This document shows, piece by piece, positions 1 through 9,710 of a DNA stretch of 64,000 nucleotides. Origin of the DNA: Gnetum montanum (lineage: Eukaryota > Streptophyta > Gnetopsida > Gnetales > Gnetaceae). The notes below the pieces were generated by a model. The model ran no database searches, had not been told where the DNA came from, and saw only the letters and a program-made list of their open reading frames with translations. Where the stretch lies: the NCBI GenBank assembly GCA_015680685.1, contig MNCI01004661.1, positions 331,956-395,955 of the forward strand. The letters run 5' to 3'. Within the stretch, counting starts at the first letter, position 1, and the number at the start of each line of letters is the position of its first letter. The translations under genes were made by a program, and so were the position numbers.

Positions 1-446
1 CTTTGGGGAGGACCCACTGACATTCCTATTTGGAACATTAGTTAACTTCTTTTCCTTAACATTTTGCAATTAATTAACATTTTCGTTCATTTCCATCATG
101 ACATCCTCTTTATCGATGCCATAGTTGTCCCTTTTTACATATCATTCCTATTCCTTTTCTCTCTCCATTCTAACGCTACCGGAGGTTCACGATTAGTCAT
201 GGGGGTACGGGGCCTGATTTTTTGATTTTTTTCCTAAGCCCCGGATTTTTTCGTTTTTCTTCCTAACCCCTACACCTTCGGTAGTCATCATCTACATTTT
301 CCCGGATCCATATTAGCCATACCACAACTTAGCCAAGGAACCTAAACCGAAGCAAGGTATGCTTTACTTAATGATTTAATTACCCTTGTTAATATATGAT
401 TGTGTTGTGTGTGCAGATGGCAATCATACAACAACAGAAGGGTTAC
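1..446 (+). repeat. Truncated inverted copy of the gypsy-family 3' internal region
   Basis: Read on the minus strand this stretch matches the non-coding 3' internal DNA of the family seen at 1690-2090 and at 3830-3983 plus 5031-5330. Shared marks are the AGTCATGGGGGTACGGGGCC block, the CTACACCTTCGGTAGTCATC block and the GTGGGTCCTCCCCAAAG block. It therefore belongs to a copy lying in the opposite orientation to element A and is cut off by the window edge. The matching continuation is not found after 17530, so either element A's insertion came with a deletion or this copy was already truncated. No gene is visible. Confidence 0.6.
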
Positions 447-1309
447 TGATGAGTGGTGAGATACCCCTACACTCAACCATACGAATACGAGTGTTACGCG
501 TGATCCGGTCGAACTCTGAGGTACCCCTACGCTCAACCATATGAATACGAGCATTACACGTGATTTGGTCGAGCTCCAAGGACTAAGTGCTTATGCACCT
601 TCACAAAACAAGGATGGGTTAGGCGATTCTTGTCTTCCCAAGCTTACTCATATGGCATGATTGTATGGTTAAGTAAACTTGAGGTATATGATTTTTATGC
701 TTTTTATGTTTTATGTCCTGGTGCTAAAGAGGGAAGAAGTGAATTAATTGAATAACTAATTTAAATTAACTAATCAGCTAGGTCCTAACTAGTCCTAACA
801 CCAGCATCTGTTCTCACTTTCCATACACATCTTGAACCAGTGCAACACTCCTGGGATTACCAAACGCTAATCATTACTAGGTTACCAAGTGTTCCACACA
901 TGCTCGAAGTGGTCGTACCGAGTGTGCTTGCTTGTGAAACTTAATGAATCAATAAAACTAACATTAATTAACTAATGAAAGCATTAAAGAACTGTAAATA
1001 GCATTAAGGGTGAGAGATAAGCTATTCTGAATGCTGCAAGGCTTATCAAAAAGTTCATCTTTATTTCCGAATACAAGGTGTGCTCAGGTACACAATGCTC
1101 GAATAAAGATCTATTTGCTTTATGACTCCTACTACGAGCACTCAGAAATAATTCTAATTCTAAGAGGGAGAAACTACAAGAGTTTGGGTAAGGGACTAAG
1201 AACTAACTACCAAACCAAGTGTGCCCACCTCTTATTTATAGGCAACGAGATAGGTCCCGATATTGGATGTCCGATATCGCTTGGCAGGATCTGATGTCGC
1301 AGCTCATCA
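447..1309 (-). repeat. 3' LTR of element A
   Basis: Begins TGATGAGTGGTGAG and ends GCTCATCA. In element orientation the TATA box is CTATAAATAAGAGG, at about 1228-1242. Only one intact GATATC palindrome survives in U3. The outer end contains a short tandem duplication: the ACCCCTAC..CTCAACCATA..GAATACGAG segment appears twice, near 470 and 522. The polypurine tract abuts at 1310. Confidence 0.8.
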
Positions 1310-1325
1310 TACCCCCACGACTAAA
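1310..1325 (-). other. Polypurine tract of element A
   Basis: The plus strand reads TACCCCCACGACTAAA directly after the LTR, so the element strand has AGTCGTGGGGGTA immediately before the LTR. The same block borders the LTRs of element B (from 3493) and element D (from 32634, as TAACCCC). This fixes these LTRs as 3' LTRs of minus-strand elements. Confidence 0.7.
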
Positions 1326-2354
1326 TTAAAACTCATTCTTGAGTTTCTTACAAAATATTGGGAAGGTATGGGATTATTGACTAAATGACAACTGATGATG
1401 ACATGGGATGAAAGACTTAGAGTGCCTGGGGAACAGATCGACAAATATATTACAACATTGGTGTTCATGCCCATTGTGGCGAACACTATACATAGATGAC
1501 ATCCAGACCCTCATTCGATAGCTTGAAGAGAGAGAGAGAAAAAAAAGAGAGGCACGTTGCTACTAATGTCAAAACTGTGCACATCATTGTTCATAGCCAC
1601 ATGTCCAAACTTGTTCCTTGTGTAAACACTCCAGCTCTAGTCCATCCTGAGTGCTCCCTCTTATCCCAGTCCATTGTTCGTGTAATCGCCATCTGCACAC
1701 AACACACTCACGGATTAGCAAGGGTAGATAAAACCTAATGCAGCTAATACCTTGCCTCGATATAAAGCACATTGCCTAGGTTGTGGATATGGCAGATACT
1801 GGGTTAGAGGTTTATGACTGATAACTACCCAAGGTGTAGGGGTAAGATAATTATGAAATGGAAAAATTTGTGACAAGGTCCCCATGACTAAGAGCGAACC
1901 TCCAGTAGCAATAGGGTGGAAAACTTTAAAGAACAAGAAGGATAAGAAAAATAATAACGGTGAACCCAATAAAACAAAAGCAAAAACAGATGTCATTGAT
2001 GGGGTGAATGAGAAATAGTTGATTGCATGAAATGTTGAAGGGAACGAGCTTAACGATTGCACCAAAAAGGAATGCTAGTGGGTCCTCCCTAAAGCAAGCT
2101 CATGCCTTGAATGCCCTAACAAACCTACAAATCAAAGAGTCCGTGGGCTCTCAGAATGACATATGAAAACAAAGGTTAAGAACTTACCCACAAGAGTTTT
2201 ACCGAAGACTAACAATGCATCAACCAAGATATAGACTCATCATAAAACTGGCAATGAGATGGAATGTGGAAAGCAATATGGAAAGAGAGGAGAGAATGGA
2301 ATGGAATCCGAAAAATTTAGTTTGTGTAAAGTCCTATGTGTAATATGTGATTAA
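1326..2354 (-). repeat. Non-coding 3' internal region of element A
   Basis: No coding capacity is recognised. The stretch is a shared family landmark: parallel copies lie at 3510-3980 plus 5031-5540 in element B and at 32650-33700 in element D. Conserved blocks include GTGGGTCCTCCC and the neighbouring AGAGTCCGT..GGCTCT motif. It lies between the integrase end and the polypurine tract, where Athila-like elements often carry a long untranslated or env-like region. No env-like frame is visible. Confidence 0.6.
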
Positions 2355-2549
2355 GGTGACTTAATAAAATTCTGTCCAAGTCCAGATTCAACTATCCACA
2401 TCCAATGACCTCGCATCAACACACTTGACCAACCCATCCTCCTGAAGTAACAAGAATGCATCCATAGAGCCATCACCATCCCAACAAGAGAAGAAGCAGG
2501 AAGTGAGAAAGGGCCTTAATTAGAGGGAACCTTCAGGCATGGGTAACAT
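2355..2549. repeat. Left copy of 195-bp direct repeat flanking element B
   Basis: Starts GGTGACTTAATAAAATTC and ends GGCATGGGTAACAT. The right copy is 9516-9710, of equal length, with about eight differences that are all transitions. The two copies abut the outer ends of element B's LTRs exactly, so they behave like a very long target site duplication of element A sequence. Confidence 0.85.
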
Positions 2550-3492
2550 GGCAAGGTACCCCTACACTCAACCATACAAAACGAGCGTAGCACGCGCGAT
2601 CCGGTCGAACTCTGCAGACTAAATGCCTAAACGCCCTATGAAACACTTGGGGTTAATCATTCGTTGTCTTCCTAGACTTACTTGTTGTTGTCACGATGTA
2701 TGGTTAAGTAAGTCTAAGGTATATGATTTTTATGGTCTTTTATGGTTTTTCTCCTATGCTAAAGGGTGAAGGGTTGAGAGAGCTAACTAACTCTCACTAA
2801 GGACTAAGTCTAAATTAACTAGTGTCAGCATCCATTCCCACTTACCGTACACACCCTGAACTATGCAACTGTGGCTACCAAACACTAATCGTTACTGGGA
2901 TCACCACACGTAACGCACGTGCTCGAAGTGGTCATACTGAGGCACTTAACTAGCCTAAACGTGATGAGCAGTCGATTCCTTGACTAGTAGTACACATCCG
3001 TAGATGCTTGTAATCAAGTCGTACTCATCCTGCATTCTAGGAGATAAGGGTGAGAGAGACTAATCGCGATGAGTAGCTGATTTCTTAATTAGCCGTACAC
3101 ATTCGTCAATGCTTGTAATCAAGTCGTACTCATGCTGCACTAATGCAGGTAATAAATAACAAGTAATAAACCTATTCCATGCACTGCAAGGTTTATCCAC
3201 AAAGCTCGTCTTTATTGCCGTACACAACTTGCGTTCAGGTACAAACTGCTCGAATAAAGATCCGTTCACTTGGGGACTCCTACTGCAGGCACATGGAAAA
3301 TATTCTATCTCTGAAGTGATCAAACTACCAGAGTTTCCCTACTTTAAGCCTAGGATAAGAAATGAGGGGAGTGCCACCTCTTATTTATAGATTTGGCGAT
3401 GGACCACGATATCGCGTACGCGATATCGCAGGGGACGATGCGATATCGCGGTTGTCGCGATATCGCGGTGCATGCGATATCGCGTCTCATCA
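2550..3492 (-). repeat. 3' LTR of element B
   Basis: The first bases of the expected TGATGAG outer end are lost or mutated; the LTR is recognisable from GGCAAGGTACCCCTACACTC. It ends CGTCTCATCA followed by the polypurine tract TACCCCCATGACT. In element orientation U3 holds five GATATC palindromes (3405-3486), then the TATA box CTATAAATAAGAGG near 3377-3390. Confidence 0.8.
3405..3486. promoter_or_regulatory. GATATC palindrome array in LTR U3
   Basis: Five copies of a GCGATATCGC-like palindrome in about 80 bp, lying between the LTR tip and the TATA box on the minus strand. Equivalent arrays occur in the other LTRs of this family: 3984-4058, 9428-9508, 17459-17515, 28620-28693, 32525-32610 and 41087-41157. 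They number one to five sites and are decayed to different degrees. The position upstream of TATA fits an upstream activating element or nucleoprotein binding site. No binding factor is known to me. Confidence 0.6.
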
Positions 3493-3983
3493 TACCCCCA
3501 TGACTGAATGAAAACTCATCCTCGAGTTCCTTAAAATAATATTAGGTAGGTATGGAATTATTGAGGGGAATGGAACCAATGGGATGACATGTGAACAGAT
3601 CATTATTACAAGACTTGAAAAAACTGGTGTTCATGACAACAAGGGTGAACACCTTATTACAATGACATCAGGCCTTAGTTGGCAGTTGAGAAAGAGAGAG
3701 AGAAAGAAGTGCTACTGCTGCCAACGCTAAAATTACGCCTTCCTTGTCCATCCGTAAGTGCGTCATCGATCTTGCTCCTTGCATAGCTGCTTCAACGCTG
3801 CTCCATTCCAAGTGTTTGCTCTAGATCCAATCTGTTGTTGCATGGTCGCCATCTGCACACACAACACAATCTTAATTAGCAAGGGTAAATGAATTATCAT
3901 GTAATTAATACCTTGCTGCAGTGTAAGTCCATTAGCTAGGTTATGGTATGGCTGATATGGATCTGGGAAGATGTTACTGATGA

Positions 3984-5025
3984 TGATGAGACGCGACCTG
4001 CATGTGCTGCGATATCGCGTCTTCCCTTGCGATATCGCGTATGCGATATCGCGGTCCGTCGCCATATCTATAAATAAGAGGCGGCACTCTCCTTATTTCC
4101 CAATCCTGGCTAGAAGTAGCGAAGCTCTGGTAGATTGATCAGTCCAGAGTTAGAATTTTTCCCATGTGCCTGCAGTAGGAGTCCTAGAGTGAACGGCTCT
4201 TTATTCGAGCAGCTTGTAACATGAACCCAAGTTGTGTACGGCAATAAAGACGAACTTGATTGGATAAACCTTGCAGTACATGGTTTTATTGTTGTTTATT
4301 TACTACTTTCCTAGTGTGCACAAGTACGACTTGATTACGAGCGTATACGGACGTGTACGGCTAGTCAAGGAATCGGCTGCTTGTCGCAACGCATGAGTAC
4401 GACTTGATTACGAGCATTGGCTGCTTGGTAACCCAGTAGCATATTCCAGGATTCTGCGCTTGGTAATCGCAATGGTAGTCCAATGTGTACGGCTAGTCAA
4501 GGAATCGGCTACTCATTGCTAGGCTAGAACGTGTGATAAGTACGACTTAGTTACGAGCACCCACGGGTTTGTACGGCTAGCTAAGGAATCGGCTGCTGAT
4601 CACACTTAAGCTAAATAGGTGCCTCAGTACGACCACTTCGAGCACTTGCATTACGTGTGGTGATCCCAGTAACGATTAGCGTTTGGTAAGCCACAGTTGC
4701 ATAGTTCAGGGTGTGTTCGGTAAGTGGGAACGGATGCTGCCGCTAGTTAATTTAGACTTAGGACATTAGTTAGAGTTAGCTTAGTTTCTCAACCCTTTCC
4801 TCTGATAGCATAGAAGATAAGCCGAAAAATACCAAAAAAATCACATACCTCAGACTTGCTTAACCATACACCGTGACACTTACAAGCAAGCCTGGGAAGA
4901 CAACGAACGATTAACCCCAAGTGTTTCTTGTGGCGTTAAGGCATTTAGTCTGCGGAGTTCGACCGGATCGCGCGTGCACGCTCGTATTCGTATGGTTGAG
5001 TGTAGGGGTACCTCACCACTCATCA
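3984..5025 (+). mobile_element. Solo LTR, inverted, inside element B
   Basis: Starts TGATGAGACGCGACC and ends CACCACTCATCA. The five bases GATGA occur on both sides (3979-3983 and 5026-5030), a perfect target duplication. It lies in the opposite orientation to elements A, B and D. The GATATC array (4019-4058) and TATA box CTATAAATA (4068-4076) are at its left end. With 1042 bp it is the longest LTR here, because a GTACGACTTGATTACGAGC / GTACGGCTAGTCAAGGAATC module is repeated between about 4320 and 4595. Joining the flanks restores the element B sequence GTTACTGATGACTACC. Confidence 0.9.
4068..4076 (+). promoter_or_regulatory. LTR TATA box (solo LTR)
   Basis: CTATAAATA followed by AGAGG, directly downstream of three GATATC palindromes. 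The same box is found in every LTR of the family: on the minus strand at about 3381-3390, 9404-9413, 28594-28602 and, as CTATAAATA, near 32503-32509 and 41063-41069. This defines U3 as short (about 100 bp) and R-U5 as long. Confidence 0.65.
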
Positions 5026-5030
5026 GATGA

Positions 5031-6474
5031 CTACCGAAGGCGTAGGGGTTAGGAAGAAAATAAAAAAATTTTGAGGATAAGAGAAAATCGAAAAAATTAG
5101 GCCCCGTACCCCCATGACTAATTGCGAACCTCCGATAGTGTTAGAATGGAGAAAGAAAAGGAGTAAGAAAGATAGATAAAAAAAGGACAAGTATGGCATC
5201 AATGAAATGGATGTCAAAATGGTAATGAACAAAAGAAAGTTAATTTTAAAATGTTAAGGGAAAGAAGTTAACGGATGCTCCAAATAGGAATGTTAGTGGG
5301 TCCTCCCCAAAGGAGGCTTATGCCCTTAATGCCCTGACAAATCCACATTCAAAGAGTCCGTAGGCTCTGGGAATGTCCTTTGGAACAGGAGTTAAAGTCT
5401 TAACCATAAGAATTTACCAAAAAGAAAACAATGCATCTACCAAAATATATACACTAATGATACAACCGGCAATGAGGTGAACAATGGAGAGAAGAATGGA
5501 GAGAAGAATGGAGAGAAGAGAATGGAATGGAATCCCAAGAACAAGGTGGTGTACAGCCCCTTGTGTGTCTTATGATTAATGTGACTTGGCAAGTCTCATT
5601 CCAACTCTGACCTCAAAAAAACCACCTCCAGTGACTTCGCATCAATGCATTCAGCTAACCATCCGCTTGGACAACAAGAATGCACTCTCCAAGAGCCACC
5701 ACCATTCCGACGAAACAAAGGAGAGAATGAGAAGCGAGAAGGGCCTTAGTTAGAGGCAACACTTTGGGTTCCATAACCAGTGCTTGTAGCCCAAGTTTAT
5801 TCGTCTAAGGGGTGTGCTTTGAATTTTCACTTTGTTTTTTTTTTGTGTTTTGTATTTTATGCGTGAGAACCACACCATGCAAAGACTTTTTATTTTTATT
5901 AACTCAGCTTCCGATAATTGGGTAACATCGAAATGATAAGAAAACTCAAGAAGAAAACATCCAAGCACCCAAGAGAATGATCAACACAAAAGCATCAAGT
6001 TCCCTTGAAGTTATACCCTTTGCAATGCTTGAGTCCTTCCTTAATTTGAGAAATGCCCAATCACAAATTCGTTTAAGTTCTTATTAGAAGGGGATTGTAT
6101 ATTTCCAAGCCGAGAGAAGCCATAGAAATTGGTGGATGGATGGATGAAGTGATCTCATTGCGTGCCATATCAACAGAAACATACCTTAGTATCAACATTG
6201 TGACTTAAAGGCAAAAACCAAACATTAGAAATCAATATGAAAACAGTTCATACCATCATTCCGAACACTTATTATGGGACAAACTTACAGGGTGGATTAC
6301 ACACACACACACACACAAAATGGAGAAAGTATAATGATATTGTAAAACAAAAACTAGAAAAGTTAAAGAAATTTGTAAAAAAAAAACGTGTAAAACAAAA
6401 ACTTGTAAAACAAAGACGTGTAAAACAAAAACGTTGTAAAACAAAAACTTAAAAGAACTGAGGGCCCCATATGA
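5031..6474 (-). repeat. Element B non-coding 3' region, with A-rich and CA repeats
   Basis: Continues the 3' internal region of element B and is homologous to 1690-2500 and 9711-10450 of element A. It includes a (CA)n run at 6299-6319 and a low-complexity stretch of GTAAAACAAAAAC units at 6340-6450. Similar A-rich tracts follow the coding end in element A (10200-10320) and element D (34600-34700). No gene is seen. Confidence 0.55.
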
Positions 6475-7362
6475 TTAGCATAGGTGGCCATCTCCCTCAT
6501 AACTGAGTTGTAAGGGAGAGATCCGAAATAATGAACGTCTGTTTGAATTTCGTAAAAGTGCCAAACTTCTCTCAATTGATGATCTTAGATTGAGGGATGG
6601 AAGTTGGCAACGCTCATATTCCAATGTGTCTATGCCTTCGTTGTTGGCATGGGTTTCCTCAGTTTGTTCCATGCATATTTGGTTGCTCCTTCGAGTAGCT
6701 GTCAACCACGGGGTGTCGACTACTTGTGTGGTTGCTACATACAGGCACCTTTGTTGCAAAGTTTCAAGGGCATACCTGTTACATGGAGGCATTTCCTCCA
6801 TGTCATCACCCGATGAATCACTGTATGTGATACATGAAACTTTCCTCTTCTCGATCTTTCCACAAATGTTTATCTTAGAAATTTCCAAGGAAAGATCGTG
6901 GATACTAAGGCATGCGTTTACTGTACTTAGCCATACCCTTCCCATTATAATTGGGAAGTCTCCTTCGTTGTTGTTAACTTCAATCACCAGGAAATCAGCT
7001 AGGTAAGACCAACCACACACAGTGGTAATGATGTCCTCCACCAATCCCAAGGGAATGGTGATGAACTGGTCTGCCAGCTCTAGTTGAATGTTGCTCCTCT
7101 TAAGTTTTGGCAGGTTCCAGGCATGGTACATCTCTCGTGAAATTAAGTTAACTCTAGAACCTGAGTCAAGAAAAGCCCTATGTGGTTCATTTTTGGCAAT
7201 TTGTAAATAGATTAAGAGACTCCCAGGGTCAGTTAGTTTCCTGGGAAGGTGGCCCACCTTGATCCAGTCAGTTACGGTATGCGTTAACATAACCGTATGC
7301 GTTACGCTCTGTTGGACTGAACGGTGCTCTGAAGTGTTAGATGGTGATGGAGGAGTGTACAT
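6475..7362 (-). CDS. Element B retropepsin-like protease, truncated pol ORF
   Basis: A 295-residue frame on the minus strand. The pepsin-type active site is visible as AFLDSGSRVNLIS at about residues 63-75, with a DSG triad. The second conserved block is IMGRVWLSTVNACLSI, about residues 139-154. The protein would cut the retroelement Gag-Pol polyprotein. After the protease the frame continues into the spacer (QLPSLNL, matching RQLPSLDI before the RT of element A) and then stops, because the RT-RNase H-integrase segment is deleted. It follows the gag remains at 7489-8422. The ATG is merely the first after a stop; in the family this would be part of a polyprotein. Open for 295 codons but unlikely to be functional. 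Confidence 0.7.
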   Translation of the reverse strand: MYTPPSPSNTSEHRSVQQSVTHTVMLTHTVTDWIKVGHLPRKLTDPGSLLIYLQIAKNEPHRAFLDSGSRVNLISREMYHAWNLPKLKRSNIQLELADQFITIPLGLVEDIITTVCGWSYLADFLVIEVNNNEGDFPIIMGRVWLSTVNACLSIHDLSLEISKINICGKIEKRKVSCITYSDSSGDDMEEMPPCNRYALETLQQRCLYVATTQVVDTPWLTATRRSNQICMEQTEETHANNEGIDTLEYERCQLPSLNLRSSIERSLALLRNSNRRSLFRISPLQLSYEGDGHLC

Positions 7363-7488
7363 GGCCTCAACCGCTTGTTGTTACGAGAGTTTGTCTAGGC
7401 TTTTGGTTCTGAAGTAAGGTCTTCCCTTTTTACAGTTATCAGAACCAGCAGCAGGTTGGATAGTTACAGCTCTCGTAGCGTGACATTG

Positions 7489-8422
7489 CTACGGTTGAGG
7501 AGGAAGTTCCCCTTGCATTGTTGGAGCAGGAGGTGTTATGAGAACTACTTGTGGTGGAAGAGGTGTGGATGGATTTGGAAGAGGGAATGAGTGTGAGATG
7601 TCTGCGTTGCTCCCTACTTTCCCTATGTCCTTGCCCTTGTCCTCTCTCTCGACTTTCCTATCGAGGTCTTTCTTCCTTCTTACTTTTATCCTCACATTTA
7701 TGTTCATGTTGGCTGCGCCCAGATGTGGAAGGAAAGGATGAGTGATGGGAAGAAGGGGAAGAAGAAGGGAAACCATCGTCATGACGATGTTTCTTGCCTT
7801 CTCTTCGACTGCTACAGCCCCGATCGTGGTGACGATATAAGTGCCCGTCCTTAGCATAAGTGGTTGTTCCCTCTATGAATAGTTGGTGTTCATGGGCATC
7901 AGAACTAGGGATATGTATCGTTGATCATAGGTTCTGATACCCAACCTCCTCATCATCGTTAGGAGGGAGAACATCTTTTGCTAAAGAACCCGTGATAAGG
8001 GGTTCCTCATCTCCTATTTCGCTAAGGACGTGCGGGACCTTGCCCTTCAACAGTGCATCTGGACTCTCTTGCCTTAAGTCTCTCATACGTTGGGCATTTG
8101 TGGGATAATAATCCCTCATGTATAAGTCTTCACCAACGTATTCAGCAAATAATTCTTGGATGCCAATCTATGCCAAGGCACGAAAAAGCATCCGAGGGAC
8201 TAATCGATCTAGGGGTAACACAATGTTACCTTGCAAAGCTCTCCATCGCAGCTACTCATCCTGATGGAAAATAAAAGTAAAATCTGCAATATACTCATCG
8301 GGATGAGTATAAACTATCTTGTATTGTTTAGGACTTGGGTGATTTTGGCTATGTGTTTTATGTTGTCAACTGTCTCGTGTATGATCCTTAGTTTGTGAGT
8401 TGCACTTATGAGAAGAAGGCAT
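7489..8422 (-). pseudogene. Element B gag remnant
   Basis: Homologous to the gag start of element A. A probable ATG lies at 8420-8422 on the minus strand. An in-frame stop follows shortly, then sequence like HPDEYIADFTFIFHQDE, LRWRALQGNIVLPLDRLVP and MRDYYPTNAQRMRDLRQE, the last at 7925-8119. An Arg/Ser/Lys-rich region follows (7489-7857), with runs of basic and acidic residues. The corresponding blocks in element A read DEYISNFMFILHQDEQ and REYQPTEAQRQWDLQQE. Frameshifts and stops break the gene into at least two frames. Gag would form the particle core. No zinc knuckle is seen in this copy. Confidence 0.6.
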
Positions 8423-8543
8423 TTTGATTGGTGTGCTATTTCACCGTTATATAAATTTTTATCTTGATTAACCCGAAGGTTTGTTAAGGCTCACAACAAT
8501 GTGAGTGATATCCCTTATGTTCTATTCGGTGCACAAAGACTTA

Positions 8544-8563
8544 GTCCCTGGTAGCGGCGCCAA
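8544..8563 (-). other. Primer-binding site of element B
   Basis: On the element strand TTGGCGCCGCTACCAGGGAC directly follows the LTR end. Element A has TTGGCACCGTTGCTGAGGAC at 16689-16708, and element D has a more decayed TTAGCACCATTTTCGGGGA at 40293-40311. The motif resembles the TGGCGCCGTTGCCGGGGA site that I recall as complementary to tRNA-Asp in Athila-type elements. Confidence 0.6.
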
Positions 8564-9515
8564 TGATGAGTGGCGAGGTACCCCTACACTCAACTATATG
8601 AAACGAGCGTAGCACGCATGATCCGGTCGAACTTTTTCAGACTAAATTCCTAAACGCCCCATGGAACACTTAGTGTTAATCATTCGTTGTCTTCCCAGAC
8701 TTACTTGTTGTTGTCACAGTGTATGGTTAAGTAAGTCTGAGGTATATAATTTTTATGGTCTTTTATGGTTTTTCTCCTATGCTAAAGGGTGAAGGGTTGA
8801 GAGAGCTATCTAACTCTAACTAAGGACTAAGTCTAAATTAACTAGCATCAGCATCCGTTCCCACTTACCGTACACACCCTGAACTATGCAACTGTGGCTA
8901 CCAAATGCTAATCGTTACTGGGATCAACACACGTAACGCACGTGCTCGAAGTGGTCGTACTGAGGCACTTAACTAGCCTAAACGTGATGAACAGCCGATT
9001 CCTTGACTAGCCGTACACATCCGTAGATCCTCGTAATCAAGTCGTACTCATCCCGCATTCTAGGAGATAAGGGTGAGAGAGACTAATCGCGATGAGTAGC
9101 CAATTCCTTGATTAGCCGTACACATTCGTCAATGCTCGTAATCAAGTCGTACTTATGCCGTGCTAATGTAGGTAATAAATAACAAGTAATAAACCTATTC
9201 CATGCATTGCAAGGTTTATCCACAAAGCTCGTCTTTATTGTCGTACACAACTTGCGTTCAAGTACAAACTACTCGAATAAAGATCCGTTCACTTGGGGAC
9301 TCCTACTGCGGGCACATGGAAAATATTCTATCTCTGGAGTGATCAAACTGCCAGAGTTTCTCTACTTTAAGCCTAGGATGAGAAATGAGGGGAGTGCCAC
9401 CTCTTATTTATAGATTTGGCATCGGACCACGATATCACTTACGCAATATTGCAGGGGACGACGCGATATCGCGACGGCCGCGATATCACGGTGCATGCGA
9501 TATCGCATCTCATCA
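8564..9515 (-). repeat. 5' LTR of element B
   Basis: Starts TGATGAGTGGCGAGGTACC and ends CGCATCTCATCA, 952 bp. The primer site abuts on the left. Four GATATC palindromes (9428-9508) precede the TATA box (9404-9413) in element orientation. The 195-bp duplicated A sequence begins at 9516. Confidence 0.85.
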
Positions 9516-9710
9516 GGTGACTTAACAAAATTCTGTCCAAGTCCAAATTCAACTATCCACATCTAGTGACCTCGCATCAACACACTTGACCAACCCATCC
9601 TCCTGAAGTAACAAGAACGCATCCATAGAGCCATCACCATCCCAACAAGAGAAAAAGCAGGAAGTGAGAAAGGGCCTTAGTTAGAGGGAACCTTCAAGCA
9701 TGGGTAACAT
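9516..9710. repeat. Right copy of 195-bp direct repeat flanking element B
   Basis: Matches 2355-2549 over its whole length with only transition differences. On its right the sequence runs on into element A's internal DNA (CCATAACCAGTGCTTGTAGCCC), as expected if B was inserted into A. Confidence 0.85.

Larger units (their letters stand above)
2550..9515 (-). mobile_element. Element B: internally deleted gypsy element nested in A
   Basis: LTRs at 2550-3492 and 8564-9515 are of one subfamily; both share the GAGCGTAGCACGC and CTAGCCTAAACGTGATGA blocks. The order on the minus strand is right LTR, primer site, gag (8422-7489), protease (7362-6475), non-coding 3' DNA, polypurine tract, left LTR. 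RT, RNase H and integrase are absent: the protease frame runs straight into sequence that in element A lies beyond the integrase (compare 6470-6520 with 10330-10390). B is therefore a non-autonomous deletion derivative. An inverted solo LTR is inserted at 3984-5025. Confidence 0.8.

Noticed and set aside
3405-3486. CRISPR-like array of short repeats
   Set aside because: The repeats are 6-10-bp palindromes with tiny spacers inside a plant LTR; length, context and organism do not fit CRISPR.
6590-7006. 138-codon plus-strand frame
   Set aside because: Antisense shadow of the element B protease frame, which has clear DSG motif support.
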